64,000 nt of DNA from Cucumis sativus (taxonomy: Eukaryota > Streptophyta > Magnoliopsida > Cucurbitales > Cucurbitaceae), in contig NC_026655.2 of the NCBI RefSeq assembly GCF_000004075.3, forward strand, positions 4,836,001 to 4,900,000, read 5' to 3'. Of this stretch, positions 1 to 11,507 are shown piece by piece (the stretch's first letter is position 1; the number at the start of each line of letters is the position of its first letter). A program made the position numbers and the translations under genes. The notes beneath the pieces were generated by a model. It was not told where the DNA came from, ran no database searches, and worked only from the letters and a program-made list of their open reading frames with translations.

Positions 1-1319
1 AGACACTGTAATATTATTTGGAAGATTTCATAAGAATGACACTTCTGTTTTTTTGTTTACAACTTTTATTTTAAATTTTAAATACTTTCACTTTCAGTTC
101 AAAATTTATTCATTTGTTATTATTATAAATGATTTAGTTATATCATTAAAATTGTAATTTAATTAAACATAGATTACTTAAAAACAAAAACAATAAATAC
201 AAAAACTGCTCCAACCCTACTTGAAATCTAAACATGACATAAGACCAAACAAGAATGGACGAAAAAAAAACTAACACATCTTTTCCAAATTAGATTTTCT
301 TAGTATAGAAGATGTGAATTTGATATTCAAATTTAAGAGAAGTGGCAGATGCATTTTTAGTCATTAGATTGTATTTATTGATGGTGCATATTTATATCTA
401 AACTTATATAGCCTTAGAAAATGGACTAATTATAGACGTTAATTGCTAAATTTAATTCATTTGGAACCCTCTTCTTTGGGCAAATCACTTCAACTCGTTG
501 GGTGTATCCTTTTATTTATTAGTTGACTCAATACGAGGGGCGAACTTTTTCGATATAAATGGATGATCAAATCAATGTGATAAGTAAATAATCGACGTTG
601 ATTAGGTGAAACACAAAATGAGTAACTTTAAGCTAAGCTTCTCAATAAAATTAGACAGTTGCAATGCTCGAAATTTAAAATGTTATTTGAACACCTAAAA
701 TGCATAATAAATCTAGAAATTCATATTTATTCACATCTTTAATGAATTATGTACTTATTTAATGTTATGAAATTTTTATTTATTACAATAGTTGAAATGA
801 TAAAAATTGAATGTCGTGTCCTTTCATTCAACATTTTTAATTAGTATAAATAGAGTTGTAGTTTCACATTTTGCCAAAAAATATCAATATTAAAAAGCTA
901 ATGTCTTCTCAAAACTTGTTTTAAATTTGATGTTAAAAATCAATTCACTGGATCAGTCTTGATCAAGTCAATTCTAAAGTGAGTTATCTTATGATCTAAG
1001 AGTGACCATCATAGATTCTAGCTCAAATTTAAGTCAACTTTATTTATGAATTTTTGCGACCTCCAACTTTTCGTGTCTAACCAACGTAGACACTTATAAC
1101 AAAGTATAACCCAGTAGAAGGAGAAGTTAGCTTATTTTAATAGTGTGAAAGAGATGATGAGGATACATCAATAGTTTATAAGAAGAGAAAGATTTGTTTC
1201 TAATTAAATAAAAAATATAATTATAATATATGAAATGAATTAACTCATTTTAAGTAAAAACATAATTAAAAAATAAGTAAGGTTGATATGGTGGGGCCAA
1301 ATAAGTTATTGGGAGCACA

Positions 1320-1344
1320 CCCACATCGGTGCTGTGTATATAAA
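1320..1344 (+). promoter_or_regulatory. CCCACATCG element followed by TATATAAA
   Basis: CCCACATCG lies at 1320-1328 and TATATAAA at 1337-1344. The first matches nine bases of the upstream sequence element of plant snRNA and 7SL promoters (consensus RTCCCACATCG). Those promoters space the two boxes by about 25 bp (Pol III) or 35 bp (Pol II) start to start, whereas here the gap is only eight bases. The same motif is common near the 5' end of plant LTRs. I see no recognisable snRNA body downstream, so a decayed LTR or snRNA-promoter remnant is about equally likely. Confidence 0.25.
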
Positions 1345-2040
1345 CCATGTGAGGGTGCAATCAGCAATTAGACCAAAACACTAACTTTCTAGAGTCTACT
1401 TGGTGATGGATGAGCAAAAAGGCATGTAATCTTTTTGAATATCAAAGTTGATTCAAATGCAACATAACATAACTTTCTATTTTAATATTCAAAATTTATT
1501 TATTCATTCCAATATAATATTTGAACACAAGTCAACCCTTTTCTTTTTTCTTTCTTTTTTTTTCCTTTGGGAAAATAACTCTTCAATTCCCCTTAATCAT
1601 GTGGAATTTCAAACCTAATTATTGATGTAATTTGGTGGTAAAAAGTTAGATAAATTTAATTAAGTCTAAAGATGTAATTAATGACTACTGTAATTTGGAA
1701 ATGATTGAGAGTAACTTTATGAGGGCTAAACATTAATTCTAATGGTTAAAAATAATTTAATACTCAATTTTACTTTCTTACTTTCGTTTAAATTAATTTA
1801 GAATAGTTAAAAATATATGTTAAAATGTTTATCCAGGTGAATAAAAATGATTTTAATAATTTTTAAATTTCACTCACAAATATGTCAATAAATAGTTGGT
1901 ACATGGTGGTTAACGACTCTCTAAAACAAGAGTTAAAAGTTGATTTTGAAATAACTAAAATCATTTTTTATTTTTACAATTATTTAAAAATATATTTTAA
2001 TTATTGATTTTATTTATATTGAAGGGAACATTTTTTAAAA

Positions 2041-2110
2041 TAACAAAAAAAATTAAAATATTTACAAGTAAAATTTTGGATTATACCCATCGATCATGGT
2101 CTTCTATCAA
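2041..2110. repeat. Fragment of dispersed A/T-rich repeat
   Basis: This stretch carries the ordered words AAATTAAAATATTTAC, AAAATTTTGGATTATA, CCATCGAT and TCTATCAA. The same word order recurs at 31540-31680, 56861-56960 and 57200-57267. It looks like one copy of a dispersed, probably non-autonomous element; its boundaries cannot be fixed from this copy. Confidence 0.45.
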
Positions 2111-2689
2111 TCTAACGTATGTATGAATGACTACTATAAATAAAATTTACTATATATTGTAAATATTTTTTAAAATACGCTATTTTTTAAAATTTTTCGA
2201 ATAAGACCAGTTGAAGACCCATTTTTTTCCAAATATTTTGTTTTTTACGATTTCCTTAAAATAATAACCATAAAAATCCCAACCAGTTTCTTCAAGAAAA
2301 GCATTTTTTTTCTCTGCCTTCAATTTTATAAAATCTAAAATCACAGTTAAATTATAGTAGGAATGATTTTCAATCATGATAAATAAATCAAAATATTTAC
2401 TGACAAAATTTAGCTAAACTTATAGAGTATTGTTAGATTTTAGTCAACAATAACTTGACTCATCTGTATGTATGTCTAATAAATTTATCTATGTTTGTGT
2501 ATTCATGAGAGGTTGCGTATATATTTCAATGCCAATTCAACTAAACTCGAATCTAAATTAACTTTTGTTGCAAAACTAATAAATCAAAATTTGTTAGAGA
2601 TGAGGAGAAAATGGAAGTGGGAAAGGAAAGAGAGTTGAGTTTTGAGAGACATAAAAAAGCCATTATTATTTAAGACAAAACTGCCTTGT

Positions 2690-4315
2690 ACTCGTAGTTG
2701 AACAACAACAACAAACAACAGTTGAAGGAATGCGTAACTTTAGAACCTGAAATAGAGAGGAACGAAAAGAAGCAAAAGCAACCTTTCTTTCCTCTATTTT
2801 TTTTTCTCTCTCTACTTGATTGCCTTTGCATAATTTTTTGAGGTTGAAATGGAGGTGTGTTCCACTAAAAATGTCTGTCTACTTAGGGTTTTTCTTTTTT
2901 TGTTTTGAAGATTGGCTTCTTCTCAATTGACAATTGCTGGAGCTTCGGTGTTTGATGGTGAGGTTGATTTCCTTGTGGATGATTTTTCATTTTTGCTGTT
3001 TTTTGAAGCTCTTAAAACTGTGTGGAATAGTGTTGAAATCTTCAATTCTTGATGTTTTCGTTGAATTCGAAACTTTATAGCTTCTCATTTTAATGTATTT
3101 TTCTTTGGCGGAGCTATTGCCGTATTCTTCTTCTTCTTCTTCTTCTTTTCGAATTTTGTTTGCTGTTGCATTTCCTTGTTTTGGTGAATTTGTTCGTCTC
3201 TGAACTTATCAATTCTCAGTTATCGGCAATTTTCAAGTGTTTCTTCGTTCTCTGTTTCTGTTTTCGTTTGTTCTACTTTCATCTCCTGTATTTCCGTTTC
3301 TTCTTTTCACCTTCAATTCTGACTTGCGGCATGGTTTCTCATCAATACAAGAAACTTTTCATCACCGAAAACGTATCAAGATTATACGTGTTAGCTTAAC
3401 TTTGCTTTTCTTGAACTGTTCCTTGAGCTTGCCTGAATTTCCTTTACTCGCAATCCTTATTTCTGAAAGATTTTGCTTCTCCTCTTACAAGCATCTTTCA
3501 TTTTATTACTTTCTCTGTAGGTTTCCGAATTTTGTGCTACTTTATTCCGTGATTTTCACATTTTCGCTTTTAAACTATGTATTTGCAGAATCGGTGCAAG
3601 GAGAGGAATTCGTTCTTTTTGAGTAAATCAATGCGCCGTTGCTAGCTCGTCGTCTTCTTTATATTCCTATTGTTGTTGCAAGAAAAAGAACGACAAAAAA
3701 TGTAGGTATCAGAAAAAAGTTGCGTAAGGCAACTGTTGCGTCTCATTCCTTTCATGTGACTCTTGCATTTCTTTTAATCTAAGCTCTTAAATATGATCGT
3801 CTTTTTGCATCCGTTGAACTGATTTTGATTAGAACCCGCCAGAAGTTTGACTGATTAATAAGCCATCTGATTAGTGACCGATTGAGCACGGATTTTGTAT
3901 TTCAACAATTTCTTGCAATTAATAAGTGGATTTTTAGTCAAAAAGTTATGAGAAATGAGGACGAAGAACTTTTTTTAGTATTAGGAAGGAAAGAACTCAC
4001 ACTAAAATTTGTGGACAATTTTAAGAGTGGCTCGTGAATAACCTACTACTTCTGCTTTGTTGGTTGGCATTTATTTGATTAATTTATACATCTGCCTTTT
4101 CTGTTGCCATCTGGCAACTGCTCTTGTGAAATTTATGTTATTTGCTTCAGCGATTTTTCATTACCAGCTCATTTGTCAGTTCTTTTGATGTACAATTGGA
4201 CTAATTTGATGAATTGGTACTTATCCCATGCCATATGAATATATAAAATGCCTGAAAGTCCAGAGTAATTGAAAACCACTGATACTGTGTGGGCAGAAAA
4301 TTCATATCTGCGGAT
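2690..4315 (+). promoter_or_regulatory. 5' leader of BRO1-domain gene, with a likely leader intron
   Basis: The segment 2690-2880 is rich in pyrimidine tracts and CAA repeats, as plant leaders often are. A clean 3' splice site (GGGCAG) ends at 4296, 19 bases before the start codon at 4316, so an intron of roughly 1.4 kb probably splits the leader. A (TTC)n microsatellite lies at about 3127-3148. Frames such as the T-rich one at 3237-3626 look like intron noise. The transcription start was not determined. Confidence 0.45.
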
Positions 4316-7300
4316 ATGGGATGCCTTGCTTCAAAGCCGGCAGATAATGGTGGAAACAGGCGGAGGCCGGGAAACATTGGGGAAGTTTCTGTTTATGTTC
4401 CTGGTCTGCGCATTCCTAAACCAGTAGATTTCTCATTGACACTTGGCGATCATCTATCTAAGAATATAGTTGAACGTCTATCAGCTCTGAGAACTCGCAT
4501 TATTGTAATGGCTGGCCAAGAAGGTCCAACTATCACTAGAACGCGGAGAAAAACTGCTACCCAGCATGGTTAGTAATGAAAATAATTTATTCTTTTTTAA
4601 ACTGTGTTTTATCTTCTTTCCTTTTGATACACCAGATGGTACTGTTATCTTTAGGTGGTTCAACGTTAGCTGATCTTCAGCAGGCTCTGGAAGATTATTT
4701 ACCTGTTCTTTTGGGATTAGTTAAAGATGGTAAGTCAGGTTTTAATGATTATGAGTGGTTTATATTTCGTAAGATAATACCTAAGAATATTGCTTGTGTG
4801 CTCTACCTAGGAAACCAGCTTCAACACAAAGTACAGTTTGCGTGGATTAATCAGGAGGATGATTTGGAGGTTGTCATGATGCCAGAAATACTTGCGAACG
4901 TTTGTTGGATTCTTTTAAAATAATGTCATCTTTGAAATTTATGCAGTTTGTTAATAACGGCTAAAACTTAATTATTTTGCAGGAAACTGCCATGTCCAAC
5001 GCTTGGTATGAGGTGCTGTCAGTTTTGCACCTAATGGCAATGCTATCTTTATCACAGGCCAACTTATTACTTCTTCCCAGAACATCTGCCGATGGTTATC
5101 AACCGAAAGTATCAGAAGGTATTTTTTAGGCATATAGTTCATATAGTTTTCGTTACTTTCTTTTCCCTTTTCTTTTAAAGTTTTGTAACCTTTAATGCAT
5201 AATACATATATATCAAATGGGCTATATGCGAGTTTCATTTGTCTCTTCTCAAGCCCTATAAGTATTGCATATAATATGGAAGAATGAGTGTATCAAAATG
5301 TTTGTGTTAGGTAATCGGTAACATGCTATTTTGCAGACAAGGCATATTTCTAATTGATGCACGACCATATGGCATGTTAGTTGCATTCATTTTCCTTACT
5401 TTCTTACTAGTTGCTAGAAGCCTCATTGAGATGATGATGTAATTATAATTTTTTTTAAAGAAAATGACAAAATATTTCGCTTCATTAAAGGATGTAATTC
5501 AAGCTAAAAAGGTAGGTCTCTATCTGTTGCCATTATGTGGTCCAATCTGCTTTCTAAATATGAATTTATGTATGGTCACCATTATCGAAATATCAGACAT
5601 ATTTTCTGTGTATTTGGACATGTAGTTTCCATTTAAGGCAGACCTGCAATTTTCAATATGACAGGCTTTCTTTCTACTTCATTTAATCGTTAACAATGCC
5701 CTGGCCTTGTTACTAATGAACAGTGGTTTCTGTTTTTTTGCAGAGAGTAGGCGAGCCTCAATTGACATTTTTGTAAAAGCTGCAGGATATTTGGATTGTG
5801 CTGTTAGACATGTTCTTCCTCAGTTGCCTGTCGAATTTAGGTATGCAGATTAGTAGTGAGCTTGACATCGTTAACATCCTTGCTATTGTTCATTTGATTC
5901 AAGCATGTTTTACTGAGCATATCAAACAAGAATTAGTTGGTCAAGGATCCGCTGAACCTGAAAAGAAATGACAATAACATAAGATTCACCTTCTATACAA
6001 ACTTGAAAAAGAACTCCATCTTCAACAATCTTTTGTTTTTTTCAACCCATATGACCTCTTGACCTTGAGTTCCTTGAATGTTTGCATGTCCTATTATTCT
6101 TACAATTCACCACTGTAGGAGAAATCTGCCTGTCGACCTTGCTGAAGGAGTTCTTCGAGCACTGTGCCTGCAAGCACTTGGGCAGGTAATATGTTCATAT
6201 TGCTTTTATGATAGGCTGCTACATTGATTAGTTTCATTTTTTTCCTTTGTTTTTTGGGCATACTCTGAAATGTTGAACCTCTTATCATATATATCCATTT
6301 TCCACGTAGAGAAGAACTATACCTTGATCGGTTTTGTTTCTATATTTACCGAACAGTTTAAATTTAGTGTTCGAGGGTCTAGCTGGATAGTGCAACTGCG
6401 CTCCTTTCATCTATGTATTTCATTCAAATATAAACTACGTGTTTCCTATTACTTCGAACTTTTCATGTGCTCATTGCATGCTATAAAAACTACGTGTTTC
6501 CAATTACTTCGACCTTTTCATTTGCTCATTGCATTCTATAAACTGGGGTACAGGGAGTTGATATCCAGCTGGGAATGGCTATCGATAGCACCAAAGCAAC
6601 TCTTGCTGTAAAGCGAAGGCTTGCATGTGAGATGGTAAAATACTGGCAGCAGGTAAGTTTGTATTTTTTAATTTATCACACTATTTGATTACAAATTAGT
6701 ATGGAGTAACTATTGACCTTTGATATCTAATGACTGATTGAAGTGCCATTGATCTGTGTTACATGTTTAGAGTTATAACGATCAAAATATGACTATAAAC
6801 ATGTTCATCACCTCTTATTATCTACTTGTAACAGATGCATTACATATACTAAGTGTATAACATTTCTTGGTCTGATATAGCATCAAGTAAAATTTCTAAT
6901 TGCTACAGCATACAATTTTAGGTTAGGACGTTTATGCAAATTACCTGCATTTTCATGCACCGTTCTATACAAGTAAATACTCTAAAAAATTATTGGAAGG
7001 ACAAGAAAATTATGCTAATTTTACTTGGAATTAAAAAGTGCAAAGTAGGAAATGTACCTGTTTTTTTCCGCTCATTAATAATAATAGTTAATGAATTTAT
7101 TAGGTGCCACTGCCATGTAGTCATAATTGTTTGTTTTCCATCAAAACAATTTTGTTTTGAGGGATGTGCCTTTTTAGTTAATGCTTGTGCATTGGTGCAT
7201 CCTGGTAATGCATGCCAGGTGAACTAGTAGAACATAGTAATCAAAAACTGAAATAAACACTAAACGCTAACTTGAAAGACCAAAAGTGCGATTTGCCCTA

Positions 7301-9783
7301 AAATTAATAAACAGTAATTGATCAAAATATAAATAAATAAAAGACAATTCAATCGATTAATTAATGTCAATTGATAAAATTATAACAAAAAGAAATTTCA
7401 AGTTTCTCATATCCAAGTATTCAGTTCTTGGCTTCTTAATACCAATAGTTGACATTCTTTATTTTCGGATATCTCATATCCAGGTACTCTTTTCTCAAGC
7501 ATCTTAATTCCATGAAAACTTTGAAACAAACAAACCTTTAGGAACTTCACACATGGCACGTCCAGGTATGTTTGGAATTTGGTCGCCTACCAAGAAAAGT
7601 TGCCTGTGACTTTCATTGATTGGGACTGTTATTTTCTCCCATATAACTAAACGACTAGCCCCGTCATGAATTAGTAACCCAACGTGAACACCAAGTGTTC
7701 TATTGGTACAAAATGGAGAAAATGCACAGGAGCAAGACCCATCTTTCTCTTGCAGTAGAATCTTGCTGAAACATCCATTAACCAAATGCACTTCATGGAC
7801 CTTTGTTGATTGTGCGGACATGGATGAATACCCATTAATGCAATGGTTCTTGCTTATGAGTTTCAAGTATAGTTTTACAATGTCATGTAGAACTTATTTC
7901 ACAGTTCACTCGGAAGCTATTATATTCTAATTACTTGCACAACTAGGCTGCCGTTTTCGTTTAGTATGTTCATATATCGACCAAATTTCTTTTCCGCAAA
8001 TACTCAATTCTGATTTGGCTTTGATGAATTTGATGAATTTGAAACGATGTCCACTATCTATTTGCTCAAATAGCCAGCTCATAATATTCTCTCATTGCTT
8101 TGCAGGCCCAAGATAACATCATGAACCTTCCATTATCAAATGGTTGGGGAGAGAAGCACCGGCTCTTCGTTAAATGGAAATACATTGAAGCAAAGGTATG
8201 ATTTGATTGATAGCCTAATTGAGTCTTCACCCATCCTTTCAGCTGATTAAGGAAACTGGTGTGTGCACTCAGTTGTTCGTCTTAAGTATTGCATATTTGG
8301 TTCTTAGTTATCTCGATCTCCAAGTACTTAAAACTGCACTCTTTCCTCCATAAATATAACTAATGGTCGTTCATTTATGTCGATTAGCGTGTAGTCGGTA
8401 ATGTCATAAGGTAGCAAACGAAGCTATGGAAAACTAAGTACGATCGGTTTTGTGTTATTATAAACAGGCTGCAGCATACTATTATCATGGTTTGATACTT
8501 GACGAGGGAAACACAGAGAAGTCCCATGGGATGGCTGTAGCTGCGTTGCAAGCTGCCGATGAATATTTTAAAGAAAGTAAAAAGGCATGCGAGGCATTTA
8601 ACTCTGCTCCTCCATTATCAAGGTACTCCTTTTTCTCTTCACTCCTATTTTTCCTTTCCAACTATAACATAATAAGAATTTACAAATATAGCAAACTTTA
8701 GATCCAGATTTTGAAATCTATCAAGCTAATAAATAGGAGTTTATTAGCAATAAAATTTATCATTAATAAAAGTTTACTATCGTTAGAATTTATTATAGTT
8801 TACATTTTTTAAAAAATGTTATCCTTTCGAGTGTTGTTTGTTTACTGCAACTACCCTAAAACGAATTTTAAGCTAATGTTGTGTACTTAAGGTCCAAGTA
8901 AAATGCATCTACACATCGTTTTGTTGTTATATTTCATACATCAAACCCTCTTTCTTTCAAAACTCTACCTAAGTTTTCGGTTTTAGGGTTCCTATAAAAA
9001 ATTTGTTTTTCTTATATTTCGGTCTATTTAGTCTTTAAAATCTTTAAATTAGTTCTTTAACTTTTGAATTTCTTGAAAAGAAAAAAGTGATTGAACTCCT
9101 AGACAAATGTTTGGCATAGAATTCAAATTCATACGACCTTTGATCAATTAATTTAGAAAAATTTTAATTTGACATAAACATGTTAGACACAAAATGAAAT
9201 TAAAATTAAAAATGTAAGAAATCAAGTTTAAGAACCGATAGTTTAAACATCAAATAGTTTGTTTTCACATTAATTTAGTTTTGTATCAAAAACTCAGAAA
9301 TAGAAATAGATATGATATATGCTTTGCTTAAAAGCTAGCTAAACATATCATTTCTTAAATATGTAGCGTTAGCGCCTTTCCTTAAATATTTACTTAGTTA
9401 GCAAATTTGAAAACGTTACCCCCAACTATTGCAATATTTTCATGCAGAAATCCGCCGCTCTTTGGAACCATGAAGTATCTCTCAGAAAAAATTCCAAAAG
9501 ATGCTTCAAGCAAAGTGCGGATAAACCGTGACTTATACTCTTTCGAAAAGTACGTTTCGTCTTTTTTTTCCCTTTTGTTTTACTTCTTTCATTAATAATA
9601 CTGATAATTCAGCGTTTTAAATTCAGAATCGTGGAGACTGCACCGACATTGCCCGATTTCGCTCTAGCTCTGAAGCCAGACGAATTCCAACTTCCTGCAG
9701 TGGATCCTTCATGGAACGAGGAGAATATAGTAAACAGAGGTCAAGTTGTTGCCCCTAAACAATTAAAAAGTGATCAAAGATAA
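4316..9783 (+). CDS. BRO1-like domain protein (BROX-type), 429 aa
   Basis: Coding exons: 4316-4568, 4655-4729, 4811-4869, 4983-5118, 5744-5840, 6119-6185, 6554-6652, 8106-8195, 8468-8622, 9448-9549 and 9627-9783; phases close to 429 codons plus TAA. The product is almost wholly a BRO1 domain, the boomerang-shaped module that binds ESCRT-III subunits at endosomes. Recognisable stretches include WINQEDDLEETAMSNAWYEV (around residue 123) and the AAAYYHGL-like block encoded at the start of exon 9. The start codon gives MGCLASKP, a Gly2 N-myristoylation site beside Cys3 for palmitoylation, so membrane anchoring is likely. The C-terminus ends in LKSDQR and has no CAAX box, unlike animal BROX as I recall it. 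Family knowledge: Arabidopsis At1g17940 and At1g73390 encode similar endosomal BRO1-like proteins. Family assignment is secure; the cellular role is inferred. Confidence 0.9.
6426..6545 (+). repeat. Imperfect 55-bp tandem duplication in BRO1 gene intron 6
   Basis: Two near-identical copies (around 6432-6486 and 6487-6541) share the blocks AAACTACGTGTTTCC, ATTACTTCGA and TGCTCATTGCAT. The duplication ends just before the 3' splice site of the exon beginning at 6554, so it may have doubled the branch-point region. Confidence 0.7.
7504..7866 (-). other. Unexplained 120-codon antisense reading frame in BRO1 gene intron 7
   Basis: An ATG-to-stop frame of 120 codons lies on the minus strand inside the 1.45-kb intron 6653-8105. 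Its composition is not low-complexity: it has Cys, Trp, His and Gly residues and phrases such as LGVHVGLLIHDGASRLVIW. I do not recognise the family. It could be a captured gene fragment, a transposon remnant, or chance. No introns or promoter could be assigned. Confidence 0.25.
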
Positions 9784-9958
9784 AAAAAAAAAGAAAAGAG
9801 AAGATAAATCTGTGCACATAATTACATCGATACATGACTGAAGCCGCACTAAAAAACGAATATGTAAATGGCAAGGGAAATCTTCAATCATAGTGTGTAT
9901 TTTCATAGGTTTTCGCTTTTTCTTTTTTCTTTCTTTCTTTCCTTCCTTTTGCTTTATT

Positions 9959-9964
9959 AATAAA
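9959..9964 (+). terminator. AATAAA polyadenylation signal of BRO1-domain gene
   Basis: A canonical AATAAA lies 176 bases past the stop codon, followed by T-rich and TTGTGC-type sequence, as in plant 3' ends. The real cleavage site may differ because plants use loose signals. Confidence 0.45.
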
Positions 9965-10248
9965 TTCATGTTTTCCCTTCTTCTTGAGGTTTGTATTTTG
10001 TGCAAGAAGTGTTCTCAAGTTCCTCTGAATGTATTATTTTCTGCCCTGGAAGCAGGCGTTTAACCATATTTGTTTCTTCCTATAGTTTTAGTATCAATGG
10101 AATTTTATTTAGCGTTAGTTATACGGCAAATTATAGATACCCTATAGGTTGCAATTTTATTTTTCTCTACTTCTAAAAAGTGTTAAAATTAGATCTAAAA
10201 ACAACGAAAACTAAATTCTCAATATTGTATAATTCATAACATACCTAT

Positions 10249-10500
10249 ATAATTTTGTTGGCTCAATTTTAAATTTAGATAAAATAATTTGAAAAAATTG
10301 TAAAAAAAATAAAACATTTGACAAAAATTTTACACATAATAATGAAGTTGCCTTCTAGTAGTTTAAATAGTAAATATAATTTTGTTGGCTCAATTTTAAA
10401 TTTTAGATAAAATAATTTTTAAAAAATAGTAAAAAAAATAAAACATTTGACAAAATATTTAATAGTGAAATTGTCGTTTAGTAGTTTAAATATAAATAGT
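10249..10500 (+). repeat. Tandem duplication, 128-bp period, in the BRO1-CCDC12 spacer
   Basis: Copy 1 (10249-10376) and copy 2 (10377-about 10500) share AATTTTGTTGGCTCAATTTT, ATAAAACATTTGACAAAA and TAGTAGTTTAAATA in the same order. The spacer from about 9990 to 11500 lies between two convergent genes and shows no gene otherwise. Confidence 0.75.
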
Positions 10501-11507
10501 TTGTTAAATTTAATTTTTAATTTTGAAAGTTTAGTGGTAGTAGTTGCAATTTGACCTAAGCAGTAAAATACACCTTGTTTTTCTCTTACGGAATAAAGAA
10601 AATAAAATATATAATATTTTCTTTCGAAAGGCAAATCTATTAAAAAGGAGTTATAGAGTTATATAGAGGTTTTATCAGAAAAACAAATTAAGAATACAAT
10701 ATAACATAGGAAAGACAAATTAAGAAAAAAAGTTTTCACTAGAAGGGAAGATACTTGGAACAGAGAGAGGAAGAAGAACATTAATTTAGAAAGAAATATA
10801 TTGAGAGGAAAACAGAAATGCGTCGGGAGGAAAAAAAAAGAAGTAATATTTTGAGTAACTATTTAAAACTTATCCTCCTGAGAAAAACCCTTGCGTACTA
10901 CTTTATAAAATACTTTTCAAAATATTAAATAGTAGATAGTAAATATAATTGGAAACTTTGTAAATACTTTTTTAGAAGTTTTGACATTTACAATAAATTT
11001 TCAATATAATACTGAAAACTGAAACCTCATTCAAACAGCATCCAAAAATGGAAAAATCAAAAGCGTAAAAGGTAATAGTAATCATATAATCACCTTTTAC
11101 TTGCACATATGCTTGCAGTTCCGACGTCATCCGAACTGCCCCAACACAAGACAAAGTGAAGTGAATGAACCGTGGAACATATGCCAAATTAATGTGTGTC
11201 TAATAGATTATAAAATGAAGAAGAAAAACAACGTAGAAGATAAAGTGAAATACAAAGTTAGTTTTAGTTTAGGTAAATTACAAATCACTATGCAGTATGA
11301 GATATTCTATTGGATGTAATGGTCAAGGAACACACAATGAGCCACACCATAGATAAACTATAAATGTAAAGTTTTGCAACTAAGAATGTAAAGTTGCAAG
11401 CCAGAAATGCCATTGCCCTTTAAGGACAATTTTCTCCAAGCATGTCGATATATCGTGAATATTACCGTGACTGTAACATCAGAGAGCATATAAATTGTGG
11501 GAAACTA

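Larger units (their letters stand above)
1..2600. other. A/T-rich intergenic spacer
   Basis: No convincing coding exon is seen on either strand; reading frames are short and made of low-complexity A/T codons. Two stretches are notable: a promoter-like module near 1320-1344 and a fragment of a dispersed A/T-rich repeat at 2041-2110, both listed separately. The right end, from about 2600, grades into the promoter of the BRO1-domain gene. Confidence 0.6.

Noticed and set aside
3160-3626. Overlapping plus-strand frames upstream of the BRO1 gene
   Set aside because: T-rich, Phe/Leu/Ser-dominated translations lying in the leader intron; no family resemblance and no conserved start.
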